DNA from: Paenibacillus phyllosphaerae | GTDB lineage: Bacteria > Bacillota > Bacilli > Paenibacillales > Paenibacillaceae | Reading direction: 5' to 3' | DNA: 64,000 bases | Assembly: GCF_014192105.1 (NCBI RefSeq) | Contig: NZ_JACHXK010000005.1 | Span: forward strand, 312,804 to 376,803 | Part shown: piece after piece, positions 1-8,571 of the stretch | How the letters are laid out: every line of letters begins with the position of its first letter | Position numbering within the stretch: position 1 is the stretch's first letter | Made by a program: the position numbers and the translations under genes | The notes under the pieces: generated by a model | Seen by the model: the letters and a program-made list of their open reading frames with translations, nothing else | The model's database searches: none | Told to the model about the DNA's origin: nothing

Positions 1-925
1 CGTTCCAGAGCGCGTTCCACAGCACCTCCTGGTGCCATTTCTCTCGGAGCGGCGGCGACCAGACATATTTCGCTCCCTCGAAGTCAGGCTTCTCCAGATA
101 TGACACGTCGAGCGTCAAATATTGCGGGCACGTCTCGCCGTACACCCTTAAGCCTTTGCGACGCGCCTCGGCGATCTTCTCCACCGCTTCCGTACAGGTA
201 ACGTGCACGACATACAGCTGGGAATCGGCAAGCTCCGTCAAGTTGGCCGCCCGCCCCGTAGCCTCGCCTTCCAGCACGGAAGGCCGCGTCAGCGCGTGGT
301 AGATCGGATCGGTATTGCCCTCTTCGAGCGCCTTGTCGATCAGATAGGCGATGACATCGCCGTTCTCGGCATGCACCATGACGAGCGCGCCCTGCTCCTT
401 GGCCATCTGCAGCGTCCGGAACAGCGTGCCGTCATCCGCTTGGAAGACGTTCTTGTACGCCATGAACACCTTTAATGAAGTAATGCCTTCTTCTTCGATA
501 ATCTTCGGCAGCTCGAACAGCACGTCGTCGTTCACGTCGCCGACCATCAGATGGAAGCCATAGTCGATGACAGACTTCCCTTTGGCCTTGGCATGCCATG
601 CGGCTACCGCATTGCTGAGCGGTTCGGACTTATTCGTCAGGCAGAAATCGATCACCGTCGTCGTGCCGCCGAACGCTGCCGCGATCGTGCCGCTCTCGAA
701 GTCGTCCTTCGTCACCGTGCCGCCGAAGGGCATATCCAGATGGGTGTGCGGATCGATCCCGCCGGGGAACACGAAGTGGCCGGAGGCATCGATAATCTCG
801 GCCCCCTGCGCGACCAGATCGACGCCGATCATGACAATGACGCCATCGTCGATCAGAATATCCCCGAAGAACGTATCGGCAGCCGTCACGATCGTTCCGT
901 TCTTAATGAGCTTCTTCATGCTCAT
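1..925 (-). CDS. hydA: Dihydropyrimidinase (D-hydantoinase), C-terminus cut by window edge
   Basis: Zinc-dependent cyclic amidohydrolase that opens dihydrouracil or dihydrothymine to N-carbamoyl-beta-alanine or its methyl homologue. Seen: 308 codons of a family usually near 460-480 residues. The metal motif GGIDPHTHLDM (His60, His62), the presumed carboxylated lysine in SLKVFMAYK (Lys152), and later metal histidines in MVHAENGD and YVVHVTC are all present, so the visible part looks intact. The ATG at 925 overlaps the preA stop as ATGA, which implies translational coupling; a second ATG at 919 is a possible start. It is the last visible gene of the leftward carbamoylase-preT-preA-hydA operon. 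The rest lies left of position 1. Confidence 0.95.
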   Translation of the reverse strand, partial: MSMKKLIKNGTIVTAADTFFGDILIDDGVIVMIGVDLVAQGAEIIDASGHFVFPGGIDPHTHLDMPFGGTVTKDDFESGTIAAAFGGTTTVIDFCLTNKSEPLSNAVAAWHAKAKGKSVIDYGFHLMVGDVNDDVLFELPKIIEEEGITSLKVFMAYKNVFQADDGTLFRTLQMAKEQGALVMVHAENGDVIAYLIDKALEEGNTDPIYHALTRPSVLEGEATGRAANLTELADSQLYVVHVTCTEAVEKIAEARRKGLRVYGETCPQYLTLDVSYLEKPDFEGAKYVWSPPLREKWHQEVLWNALWN

Positions 926-2208
926 ACCACCTCCATCTCGGTTTGCCCGGCATTCAGCCTCGCCAGCGTCCGCTGACGGTCGTTCCAGCTCATCGGATTC
1001 AAATCGCTTGCGATCTCGACCATCTCGATCGCCCCATCGACCGGACAGACGATTGAGCATAAGTTACAGCCGACGCAGTCCTCTTCGCGCACTTCGAGAT
1101 AATTGCCGCTTGCCCCGGTCAGCATATCGATGCATTGATGCGACGTATCTTCGCATGCGATATGGCACTTATTGCAGTTAATGCACGTGTCGGTATTGAT
1201 CCGCGCCACCACTTTATAGTTGAGATCGAGGTCGCCCCAGTTGGAGTAGCGCTGCACGGATTTGCCCACCAGCTCCATAACCGACTCGATGCCTTTCTCG
1301 TCCAAATAGTTATTGAGACCGTCGATCATCTCTTCGACGATCCGGAAGCCGTGGTGCATGGCAGCCGTGCAGATCTGCACGCCGCTGGCGCCCATGAGCA
1401 TAAACTCGACGGCGTCCTGCCAAGTGGAGATGCCGCCGATTCCCGAGATCGGCACGCCGATCTCCGGATGGCGCGCGCATTCCGCGACCATGTTGAGCGC
1501 GATCGGTTTCACAGCCGGTCCGCAGTAGCCGCCGTGCGCACCTTTGCCGCCGACGTGCGGAATCGTGTTCCACGAATGGATATCGACGCCCGCCAGCGAG
1601 TTGATCGTATTGATCATGCTGATCGCGTCCGCGCCGCCCATTACCGCATGCCGTGCGGTCACGGTAATGTCCGTAATGTTCGGCGTCAGCTTCACGATGA
1701 CCGGCGTCTTCGCCGCTTCCTTCGCCCACATCGTCTGCTTCTCGACGAGATCCGGCTGTTGGCCCGAAGCCGCGCCCATGCCGCGCTCGGCCATCCCGTG
1801 CGGACAGCCGAAGTTCAACTCCAACCCGTCGACGCCGACATCCTCGACGCGCTTGACGATCTCATGCCACTTCTCCCGCTTCGGCTCGACCATGAGCGAG
1901 GCGACGACCGCATGATTCGGGAACCGCTTCTTCGTCTCATAGATCTCCTTCAGGTTCACCTCGAGCGGACGGTCCGTAATGAGTTCGATATTGTTGAATC
2001 CGGCCACGCGCTGTCCGTTGAAGTGGACGGCCGCGAATCGGGAGGATGTATTAATGATCGGCTCGCCAAGCGTCTTCCACACCGCGCCGCCCCAGCCCGC
2101 TTCGAAGGCCCGTTGCACCTGGTAACCGGTATTCGTCGGGGGCGCGGACGCCAGCCAGAATGGGTTCGGTGCCTTAATCCCTGCCAAATTAATCGTCAAG
2201 TCTGCCAT
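922..2208 (-). CDS. preA: NAD-dependent dihydropyrimidine dehydrogenase, catalytic subunit PreA
   Basis: Works with PreT to interconvert uracil/thymine and their 5,6-dihydro forms, the first step of reductive pyrimidine breakdown. Residues 1-330 form the FMN-binding dihydroorotate-dehydrogenase-like barrel (LELNFGCPHGM, GIGGISTWQDA). The C-terminus carries two 4Fe-4S motifs, CINCNKCHIAC and CVGCNLCSIVC, for electrons from PreT. Length of 428 residues is near the E. coli PreA size. Start is set at 2208 because AAGGGA sits 8 bases upstream; an in-frame ATG at 2226 lacks such a site. The loop matching the mammalian active-site cysteine reads GMGAASGQ, with Ser where the mammalian enzyme has Cys. 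Coupled to hydA downstream. Confidence 0.94.
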   Translation of the reverse strand: MADLTINLAGIKAPNPFWLASAPPTNTGYQVQRAFEAGWGGAVWKTLGEPIINTSSRFAAVHFNGQRVAGFNNIELITDRPLEVNLKEIYETKKRFPNHAVVASLMVEPKREKWHEIVKRVEDVGVDGLELNFGCPHGMAERGMGAASGQQPDLVEKQTMWAKEAAKTPVIVKLTPNITDITVTARHAVMGGADAISMINTINSLAGVDIHSWNTIPHVGGKGAHGGYCGPAVKPIALNMVAECARHPEIGVPISGIGGISTWQDAVEFMLMGASGVQICTAAMHHGFRIVEEMIDGLNNYLDEKGIESVMELVGKSVQRYSNWGDLDLNYKVVARINTDTCINCNKCHIACEDTSHQCIDMLTGASGNYLEVREEDCVGCNLCSIVCPVDGAIEMVEIASDLNPMSWNDRQRTLARLNAGQTEMEVV

Positions 2209-2252
2209 AGGACCATCCCTTTCCATGAGGTTGATGTTGAGGCGAGAAGCGC

Positions 2253-2306
2253 AGCGGATTGGTTGGCGTTCACGGTCGCAAGACTAGGAATACCAACCAA
2301 TCCGCT
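2253..2306. repeat. Long perfect hairpin between preT and preA
   Basis: A 14-bp perfect inverted repeat (AGCGGATTGGTTGG at 2253-2266, its complement at 2293-2306) encloses a shorter stem closed by a tetraloop around 2277-2280. The core GCGTTCAC..TCG.AAGA recurs at 7071-7108, so this is a copy of a dispersed hairpin repeat. It lies in the 143-bp gap between preT and preA and would form an RNA hairpin in the operon mRNA, with no T tract. A role in segmental mRNA stability is inference only. Confidence 0.8.
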
Positions 2307-2351
2307 TCATAAAGGCTTGTATAGCGCGTTTCAATCCGGACGCTCCGTCGC

Positions 2352-3752
2352 CTAGATCGCCACTTGCTCCGGCCCGGATTCATCATCGGCAGCAGACGCA
2401 AAATGTTCGCGAATCGCATGGGCGCACCGCTTGCCCTGCTCCGCGGCCGACACCACCATCGCTTCGCCTTGGCCGGCGCCGAACACGATATCGCCCGCGG
2501 CGTACACTTTCGGATTCGACGTCACGTGCGTGGCCGTATCGATCTGCACGACCCCGCGGTTATGCGCAAGGCCGAACATCTCGATCAGGCCGGTACGACG
2601 CTTCTGGCCGATCGCCGTCACGATCGCATCGACCGGCATCAGGAACTCCGAGCCTTCGATCGGCACCGGCGTCCGGCGCCCATCCGCGCCCGGCTCGGTC
2701 AGCTGCATCCGCACACACTCCAGGTGCATCACCTTGCCGTTCTCGTCGCCGATAATCCGGCTCGGGGCGGTCAGCCAGCTGAACTCTACGCCCTCCTGCT
2801 TGGCGAATTCGTATTCAAAATCGTACGCCGTCATCTCGTCTTTCGTCCGGCGGTAGACGATCTTCACGTTCTCCGCGCCGAGACGAACGGAACAGGTAGC
2901 CGCGTCGATCGCGGTGTTGCCCGCGCCGATGACGGCAACTCGCGCGCCGGAGAGCGCCAGTATCGGCAGCTCGTCGGACTTCGTGCCCTCCACGAGCTGA
3001 ATCGCGTCATAGACGCCGTCCAGGAACTCGCCTTCTATGCCGAGCGGCGGCACATACCCCATACCGGCCGCGAGCACGACGGCGTCGAAGTTATCCATCA
3101 GGTCGGACACGGGAACGTCCGTCCCGACCTTCACGCCGGTGCGGATCGTCACGCCGAGCTTCTCCACCTGCTCGACTTCCCATAGCGAGACCGACTGCGG
3201 CAGACGGAACGACACGATACCGTGGGTGTCGAGTCCGCCAGCCAGCGGCTTCGCTTCATAGATCGTGACGGCGAATCCGTCCCGCGCCAGCTCCCGCGCG
3301 GCCGATAATCCGGCAGGCCCACCGCCGACGATGGCGACCTTGCGGCCATTCGGCGTCCCCGCTTTGAACAGCGGCCTACCGTTCTGGATCGCCCAGTCCG
3401 TGGCATAGCGCTGCAACTTGCCGATCATGATCGGCTCCGACGCATCGTTCAGCACGCAGGCCCCCTCGCACAGAATCTCGGTCGGACAGACGCGCGAGCA
3501 GCTCGCGCCGACCGGATTCGCGTCCATGATCGCCGTCGCGGCCCCTTTCAGATTGGAAGTCGCGATCCTTTTAATGAAGGAAGGAATATTGATGCCGGTC
3601 GGGCAAGCCTTAATACAAGGCGCATCGTAGCAGTAGAGGCAGCGGTTCGATTCCTCGACCGCCGCCTTCGGGGTCAGGCCTGGCTCGGCTTCCGCGAAAT
3701 TGCGTGCCAGCAGCTCCGGCGCGAGGCTTCGCAGCGGTATACGTTGTTCCAT
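2352..3752 (-). CDS. preT: NAD(P)-dependent dihydropyrimidine dehydrogenase subunit PreT
   Basis: Flavoprotein partner of PreA that takes electrons from NAD(P)H, homologous to the N-terminal half of eukaryotic DPYD and to the glutamate synthase small chain. Domains in order: an N-terminal iron-sulfur domain (CLYCYDAPCIKACPTGI and ASCSRVCPTEILCEGAC), an FAD Rossmann fold (VAIVGGGPAGLSAA) and an NAD(P) fold (VAVIGAGNTAIDAA), then VYAAGDIVFG closing the FAD site. Start 3752 is preceded by GGAGGGATTACG, an ideal site; a longer upstream extension has none. Length is 466 residues. Gene order preT-preA matches the E. coli preTA pair. Confidence 0.94.
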   Translation of the reverse strand: MEQRIPLRSLAPELLARNFAEAEPGLTPKAAVEESNRCLYCYDAPCIKACPTGINIPSFIKRIATSNLKGAATAIMDANPVGASCSRVCPTEILCEGACVLNDASEPIMIGKLQRYATDWAIQNGRPLFKAGTPNGRKVAIVGGGPAGLSAARELARDGFAVTIYEAKPLAGGLDTHGIVSFRLPQSVSLWEVEQVEKLGVTIRTGVKVGTDVPVSDLMDNFDAVVLAAGMGYVPPLGIEGEFLDGVYDAIQLVEGTKSDELPILALSGARVAVIGAGNTAIDAATCSVRLGAENVKIVYRRTKDEMTAYDFEYEFAKQEGVEFSWLTAPSRIIGDENGKVMHLECVRMQLTEPGADGRRTPVPIEGSEFLMPVDAIVTAIGQKRRTGLIEMFGLAHNRGVVQIDTATHVTSNPKVYAAGDIVFGAGQGEAMVVSAAEQGKRCAHAIREHFASAADDESGPEQVAI

Positions 3753-3789
3753 CGTAATCCCTCCTGATCGTAATGATGCTTGGGTGAGT

Positions 3790-5064
3790 CTAGGCCTTCC
3801 CCGCGGCCGAAGCGGACGATTCCGCCTTGCACAGCCGGAGCGCGCTGCGATACAAGAGCTCGGTGCCGAGCGCAATGTCTGCCTTGCTCGAGAACTCCTT
3901 CGGATTATGGCTGATCCCCGCTTCGCAGCGGACGAAAATCATGCCGTAATCGCAGTAGTGCGACATGGCCAAGGAATCGTGGAACGGCCCGCTCATCAGC
4001 TCCGGCAGCTCGACCTCAACCTCTGCCGCCGAAGCGCGAATCGCATCCTTAATCCGCTCCGCGCAATACCGCGGCTCGCTGTTCGTATCCTCGCGGATCT
4101 CGTAGGTGAGCCCGTTCTCCATCGCCGCATCGTCGATGATCGCCCGCAGCTGCTGCTCCAGCCGGTCGCGGCGGGCCAGATCGATGTCCCGCAGGTCGAT
4201 GGTAAAGCGCACATGCTCCGGGATAATGTTCCGGGAGTCCGGGAACACTTGGAGCGAACCGACCGTCCCGACCGTCGGCGCGTCCGGATCGCTGGCTGCG
4301 AGCGTCTGCAGCCCCGTAATGATCCGCGCCGCCCCCGCAAGCGCATCGCGCCGCAGCTTCATCGGCACCGAGCCCGCATGGCCGGCGAACCCGTGCAGAT
4401 CAATCGTCCACCAGAGCGGCCCCGAGATGCCGGTGACCAGGCCTACGGGACTGCCCAGCGATTCGAGGACCGGTCCTTGCTCGATATGAAGCTCCAGGAA
4501 CGTTCCGACTTGGCCGGGTTTATACTCGGATTCGGCGAACTTCGCCGGATCGCCGCCGAAGGCGATCAGCGCTTCGCGCCGCGTCACGCCGTTCTTGTCC
4601 GCGCGTTCCAGCTCTCCTTCCTCCAATCGGCCGAGGATCCCGCGAACGCCGAACAAGCCTTTGTTGAACCGGCATCCCTCTTCATCGCAGAAGGCGGCCA
4701 CCTCGATCGGCGCATCCGGAACGATGCCTTGATCGGCCAGCGTCTGCACGACCTCGATCGCGCCGATGACGCCGATAATCCCGTCGAACCGTCCGGCATA
4801 CGGCTGGGTATCGATATGGGAGCCGAGCATGACGACAGGCAGATGCGGAAGGCGCCCTTCGAGGCGTCCGATCAGATTGCCGAACGCATCGATGCGGGCG
4901 GTCATGCCCGCTTCCTCCATCCACCCTTTCACGACAAGCACCGCCTCCAGATCCTCCGGCGACAGCGCCAGTCGGCAGACGCCGGTGTCGCTGATCTTGC
5001 CGATCTCCGCAAGTTCGTTGATGCGCGCCTCCACACGATCGGCGTCAATGTTCCATTCGTTCAA
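3790..5064 (-). CDS. M20-family N-carbamoyl-amino-acid / beta-ureidopropionase-type amidohydrolase
   Basis: Metal-dependent hydrolase of the allantoate amidohydrolase / L-carbamoylase / beta-ureidopropionase group; in this operon it most likely releases beta-alanine, CO2 and ammonia from N-carbamoyl-beta-alanine. Seen: GSHIDTQPYAGRFDG (metal His85, Asp96 counted from the upstream ATG), CDEEGCRF (acidic metal ligands about 129-131) and LELHIEQGP. Start chosen as TTG at 5064, because GGGGAGGG lies directly against the ATG at 5070 but 7 bases from this TTG; either is possible. First gene of the leftward preT-preA-hydA operon. Exact substrate cannot be read from sequence: allantoate or hydantoin-derived carbamoyl acids remain alternatives. 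Confidence 0.88.
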   Translation of the reverse strand: MNEWNIDADRVEARINELAEIGKISDTGVCRLALSPEDLEAVLVVKGWMEEAGMTARIDAFGNLIGRLEGRLPHLPVVMLGSHIDTQPYAGRFDGIIGVIGAIEVVQTLADQGIVPDAPIEVAAFCDEEGCRFNKGLFGVRGILGRLEEGELERADKNGVTRREALIAFGGDPAKFAESEYKPGQVGTFLELHIEQGPVLESLGSPVGLVTGISGPLWWTIDLHGFAGHAGSVPMKLRRDALAGAARIITGLQTLAASDPDAPTVGTVGSLQVFPDSRNIIPEHVRFTIDLRDIDLARRDRLEQQLRAIIDDAAMENGLTYEIREDTNSEPRYCAERIKDAIRASAAEVEVELPELMSGPFHDSLAMSHYCDYGMIFVRCEAGISHNPKEFSSKADIALGTELLYRSALRLCKAESSASAAGKA

Positions 5065-5239
5065 GCCCATCCCTCCCCGAATGAAAATATGTAAGATAAC
5101 CTGACCTATAATCTCAATTTTCTAAAAACTCATCCGATAAACAGCTGATTTTTGTGCGAAACGGTGATTTTCCACCTATCAACCAACATTCATTGTGTTA
5201 TATTAGTTCACATACCATATGCTAACTATAGTGATCGCG

Positions 5240-5268
5240 TGCCTATTTTACATTAGACATCCTGTCAA
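5240..5268 (-). promoter_or_regulatory. Promoter and shared pyd motif upstream of the carbamoylase-preTA-hydA operon
   Basis: On the minus strand a perfect TTGACA (5268-5263) is followed after 17 bp by a weak TAGGCA (5245-5240). The 18-bp plus-strand word CATTAGACA-TCCT-GTCAA (5251-5268) recurs with only its four central bases changed at 15143-15160, ahead of the transporter operon. The weak -10 and the shared motif suggest activator-dependent control, with PucR, encoded next door, as the obvious candidate. Binding is inferred. Confidence 0.55.
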
Positions 5269-5337
5269 AATTGTCGCCGCACATTTCTACAACATCCACA
5301 CGCGTCACATCACTTCAACGTAAGGGGGAGTCTTGCG

Positions 5338-7053
5338 ATGGAAACAAGGCGTAATCTGACGGCCCAGGAAGCGCTAAGTCGGCCGTTGTTCCACGGGGCG
5401 GAGCTCATTGCAGGCGCAGGCGGGCTTAGCCGTACGATCCGCTGGGTGCATATCTTGGAGATCACCAGCTTCGAGACGTTGATTCACGGGGAAGAAATGA
5501 TCCTGACGACCGGCATGGGCTTCCAGCTTACGACCGATTCGTCCGTTGCCGTCGCCTTCGTCCAGGCGTTGATGGACCGCAATGCCGCCTGTCTGTGCAT
5601 CGAGCTCGGCCCGAACTTCCCTGCCGCTCCTCCCGAGTTGATCGAACTGGCCGACAGACACAACTTTCCGATCATCCTCTTCCCGCATACCGTCCGGTAC
5701 GTCGACATCACCCAAGATCTTCACTCGATCATCATCAACCGCCATCACCTCATGTTGCAGGAACTCGAGCGGCTGTCACGCGAATTCCACCGCCTTACCC
5801 TGGCCTCGCAAGGGGCGCTCAGCGTCCTGAAGCTGCTGCACAAAAGCACGCAGGCGCAGCTGCTCTACCGCCCATTGACCGGCAAGCCGATCTTCTTCCC
5901 GCCTGCCGCCTCCTCGGAGCAGACCGAGCTGCTGCGAATCGCGGCCGCCTGCTCGGAAGAGATGGGCGAGATCCGGCCGAATGCCGCTCCCTACCTGCAC
6001 GAGGAGGAAGACCGTTACTTCGTGCTCAAGCCGATCGGGGCGCTCGAGCAGACATGGGCGACGATCATGATGGTCTGCACGCAGCGACCGGGCGAGTTCG
6101 ACTACCTGCTGCTCGACTCGGCGGCGCTCTCCATTGCCCAAGAACTGCTGCGTACCCGTTACATGGAAGAGCGAAAGCTGTTCTCGGAGAATCTATGGAT
6201 GGGCGAATTACTCAACGGCGGGATCGAGGACGAGAAGCAGCTGAAGACGCTCATCGGCCCGGATTTCAAGCGGTTGAACGAAAGCCACTACCGCGTCTGC
6301 CTCATCGAGATCGACAATCTGTACGACGAATCGCTCGGGATGAGCGACCATGAGTGGGAAGCCGTCCGGATCCATCTGTCGCTGATGCTGCGCTCGGCGA
6401 TGGAGAAGCAGGCGTTCCGCCCGCTCATTACGCTGAAGAACAACCGGCTCGTCGTCATCGCGTTCGATCTGAAGTCCAAGCTCGGCTCCCGCGCCCGATT
6501 GACGCAAGCGCTCTCGGTGCTCTGGGACATCCAGGGCGATGAGCGGCTGAAAGGACTCAAGCTGCAAGCAGGCGTCGGCCAATCTCACCAGCAGCTGCGC
6601 TATGCGTACGACAGTTATCAGGAGGCGATCCAGGCGCTCGCGCTGCATGCCAGCTATGAGCAGCCGGTGCTGTTCTACGAGGAGCTCGGCGTCTTCCAGC
6701 TGCTGCTGCGACTGAACGACGGTCAGATGCTGCAGCAGTTCATTCGCGGCTATCTGGGTCCCCTGCTCGATCACGACCAGAATAAGGGCAGCGATCTCTT
6801 GCTCACGCTCAAAGTGTATCTCGACCACGACGGATCGAAACAGATTGCCGCTCAGAAGCTGTTCATCGTCCGGCAGTCGCTCTATTATCGGTTGGAGAAA
6901 ATCGCGGAGCTGCTCGGCGAGGGCTTCATGTCGCCGGAGAACCGGATCGCGATCCAGGTCGCCCTGCGCGCCTATCAGCTGCTCCATCCCGAGAAGTTCC
7001 AGGGCGCCCGCCGAACGAATGACCGCAAACCGCAGCGCGAGCTAGGCGGATGA
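5338..7053 (+). CDS. PucR-family transcriptional regulator of pyrimidine catabolism
   Basis: Regulator of 571 residues with the PucR layout: an N-terminal purine-catabolism-type sensor domain (about 10-130, with HILEITSFETLIHGEEMILTT), a central GGDEF-like/CdaR region, and a C-terminal PucR helix-turn-helix (about 495-555, LKVYLDHDGSKQIAAQKLF then RQSLYYRLEKIAELLG). The name derives from the Bacillus subtilis purine regulator, but here the gene is divergent from and embedded among pyrimidine genes, so pyrimidine or an intermediate is the likelier signal (inference). Start follows GGGGGAG at good distance. The 267-bp divergent region also holds the shared pyd motif, allowing autoregulation. 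Confidence 0.9.
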   Translation: METRRNLTAQEALSRPLFHGAELIAGAGGLSRTIRWVHILEITSFETLIHGEEMILTTGMGFQLTTDSSVAVAFVQALMDRNAACLCIELGPNFPAAPPELIELADRHNFPIILFPHTVRYVDITQDLHSIIINRHHLMLQELERLSREFHRLTLASQGALSVLKLLHKSTQAQLLYRPLTGKPIFFPPAASSEQTELLRIAAACSEEMGEIRPNAAPYLHEEEDRYFVLKPIGALEQTWATIMMVCTQRPGEFDYLLLDSAALSIAQELLRTRYMEERKLFSENLWMGELLNGGIEDEKQLKTLIGPDFKRLNESHYRVCLIEIDNLYDESLGMSDHEWEAVRIHLSLMLRSAMEKQAFRPLITLKNNRLVVIAFDLKSKLGSRARLTQALSVLWDIQGDERLKGLKLQAGVGQSHQQLRYAYDSYQEAIQALALHASYEQPVLFYEELGVFQLLLRLNDGQMLQQFIRGYLGPLLDHDQNKGSDLLLTLKVYLDHDGSKQIAAQKLFIVRQSLYYRLEKIAELLGEGFMSPENRIAIQVALRAYQLLHPEKFQGARRTNDRKPQRELGG

Positions 7054-7070
7054 TGACCCTCCCTAGCTCA

Positions 7071-7108
7071 TTGGCTTGCGTTCACAATCGTAAGATTGGG
7101 AATGCAGC
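7071..7108. repeat. Dispersed hairpin repeat, copy 2
   Basis: TTGGCTTGCGTTCAC followed by the stem CAATC-GTAA-GATTG and GGAATGCAGC. It matches 27 of 36 positions of the element at 2259-2294, and stem differences are compensatory (GGTC/GACT there, AATC/GATT here). It sits between the convergent pucR and aminotransferase genes, where it could act as a weak bidirectional terminator. Confidence 0.7.
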
Positions 7109-7164
7109 ATGGAGCGACTGCTCGATTGCGTCCCCTTCCGCGCCTCCCCTTGCCGATCCGCCTC

Positions 7165-8550
7165 TCACCCCGCATCATCCGCCGAAGCGATCTGATTGGC
7201 CATGACCTGCTTGAACGTGCTGATGATGAAGGCCATATCATCATCCGTCGAAGCAAGCGGCGGAGAGAACGTCAGCACATTGTTATAGCCGGCCACCGTA
7301 TCGCCGTTCTTGCCGATAATGAGCCCCGCACGCTTGCACTCGCCGATGATCTTCTTCACGACGTCGACGGAGGCAGGCGCTTTGGTCGTTTTGTCCGCCA
7401 CCAGCTCGATCCCGAGCAGGAAGCCAAAATGGCGGATATCGCCGACGAGCGGATGCTCGAGCAAGTCGTCGAATGCGCTGCGCAGCCGCTGACCGAGCAC
7501 CTCCGCGCGCGCCACCAGCTGTTCGCGTTCGAGCAGCTGCAGATTGGCCAACGCCAAGGCGCAGGAAGCCGGATTGCCGCCGAACGTATTCACATGCCGC
7601 AGATGGCTGTACATCTCCGTATTGTCCTTGAACGTATCGTAGATCTCCTTGCGGACCGCCGTCGCCGAGAGCGGCAAGTAGCCGCTGGTGAGCCCTTTGG
7701 CCATCGTGACGATATCCGGCTGGATGCTGAAATTCTGATGTCCGAACTTCCGTCCCGAACGACCGAAGCCGCAGATGACCTCATCGATGATAAGAAGCAC
7801 GCCGTACTGATTGCAGATTTCCTCGACCCGCTTCAGATAGGACGGCTCCGGCACGATGATCCCGCCGCCGGTAATGACCGGCTCCATAATGACGGCCGCC
7901 ACCGACTCGACGCCCTCCCACACGATCGTCCGCTCAATCTCGTTGGCGCACTGGAGGTTGAAATCCTCGACCGACATCCCGTCGGGACGGCGGTAGCTGT
8001 CCGGCGGCGCGACGTGCAGGAATCCGCTCGTCAGCGGCTCGTATTTATATTTGCGCTGGGCCTGGCCTGTCGCCGACAATGCGCCCAGAGAGCTTCCATG
8101 GTAAGCGCGATAACGCGAAATAAACTTGAAGCGGTTATGCTGGCCGATTTGCTGCTGGTACTGCCGGGCGATTTTGAACGCGACCTCATTGGCTTCCGAG
8201 CCGCTGTTCGAGAAGAAGATGACGTATTCGCCCTCCAGCCATTCGTTCAGCTTCTCCGCCAATTCGATCGCCGGCAGATGGCTCTGCGTCAGCGGAAAAT
8301 ACGGCATCGTCGACAGCTGCTTATACGCCGCATCCGCCAGCTCCTGCCGCCCATAGCCGACGTTGACGCACCAGAGGCCGGACATCGCGTCGAGATAACG
8401 GTTGCCTTCGGAATCGGTCACCCAAGAACCTGCCGCCTCGGTCACGATCATTGGACGGTCTTGCTCGCTGTACGGCGTAATGTTATGCCACAGATGCTTC
8501 TTGTCTTTCTCCTTCAGTTCATTCGTATCGTAACGGTTCAACTCGAGCAT
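7165..8550 (-). CDS. Class III omega-aminotransferase, probably beta-alanine (3-aminoisobutyrate) transaminase
   Basis: PLP-dependent fold-type I aminotransferase of 461 residues. Seen: the PLP-phosphate region SNSGSEANEVAFK (about 115-127), Asp256 in LLIIDEVICGFGR holding the pyridine nitrogen, and the Schiff-base lysine in DIVTMAKGLTSG (Lys285). In this operon it should remove the amino group from beta-alanine, giving malonate semialdehyde, or from 3-aminoisobutyrate, giving methylmalonate semialdehyde, the substrate of the dehydrogenase just upstream. ATG at 8550 follows AAGGAG by 10 bases, and only 21 bp separate it from the dehydrogenase. It is the last gene of the transporter-nitrilase-dehydrogenase operon. 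Amine specificity is inferred from context. Confidence 0.9.
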   Translation of the reverse strand: MLELNRYDTNELKEKDKKHLWHNITPYSEQDRPMIVTEAAGSWVTDSEGNRYLDAMSGLWCVNVGYGRQELADAAYKQLSTMPYFPLTQSHLPAIELAEKLNEWLEGEYVIFFSNSGSEANEVAFKIARQYQQQIGQHNRFKFISRYRAYHGSSLGALSATGQAQRKYKYEPLTSGFLHVAPPDSYRRPDGMSVEDFNLQCANEIERTIVWEGVESVAAVIMEPVITGGGIIVPEPSYLKRVEEICNQYGVLLIIDEVICGFGRSGRKFGHQNFSIQPDIVTMAKGLTSGYLPLSATAVRKEIYDTFKDNTEMYSHLRHVNTFGGNPASCALALANLQLLEREQLVARAEVLGQRLRSAFDDLLEHPLVGDIRHFGFLLGIELVADKTTKAPASVDVVKKIIGECKRAGLIIGKNGDTVAGYNNVLTFSPPLASTDDDMAFIISTFKQVMANQIASADDAG

Positions 8551-8571
8551 GCGCGCTTCACTCCTTCGCCG

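Noticed and set aside
3700..5094. 464-codon plus-strand frame
   Set aside because: Antisense to the M20 amidohydrolase; Arg/Asp/His-rich mirror product.
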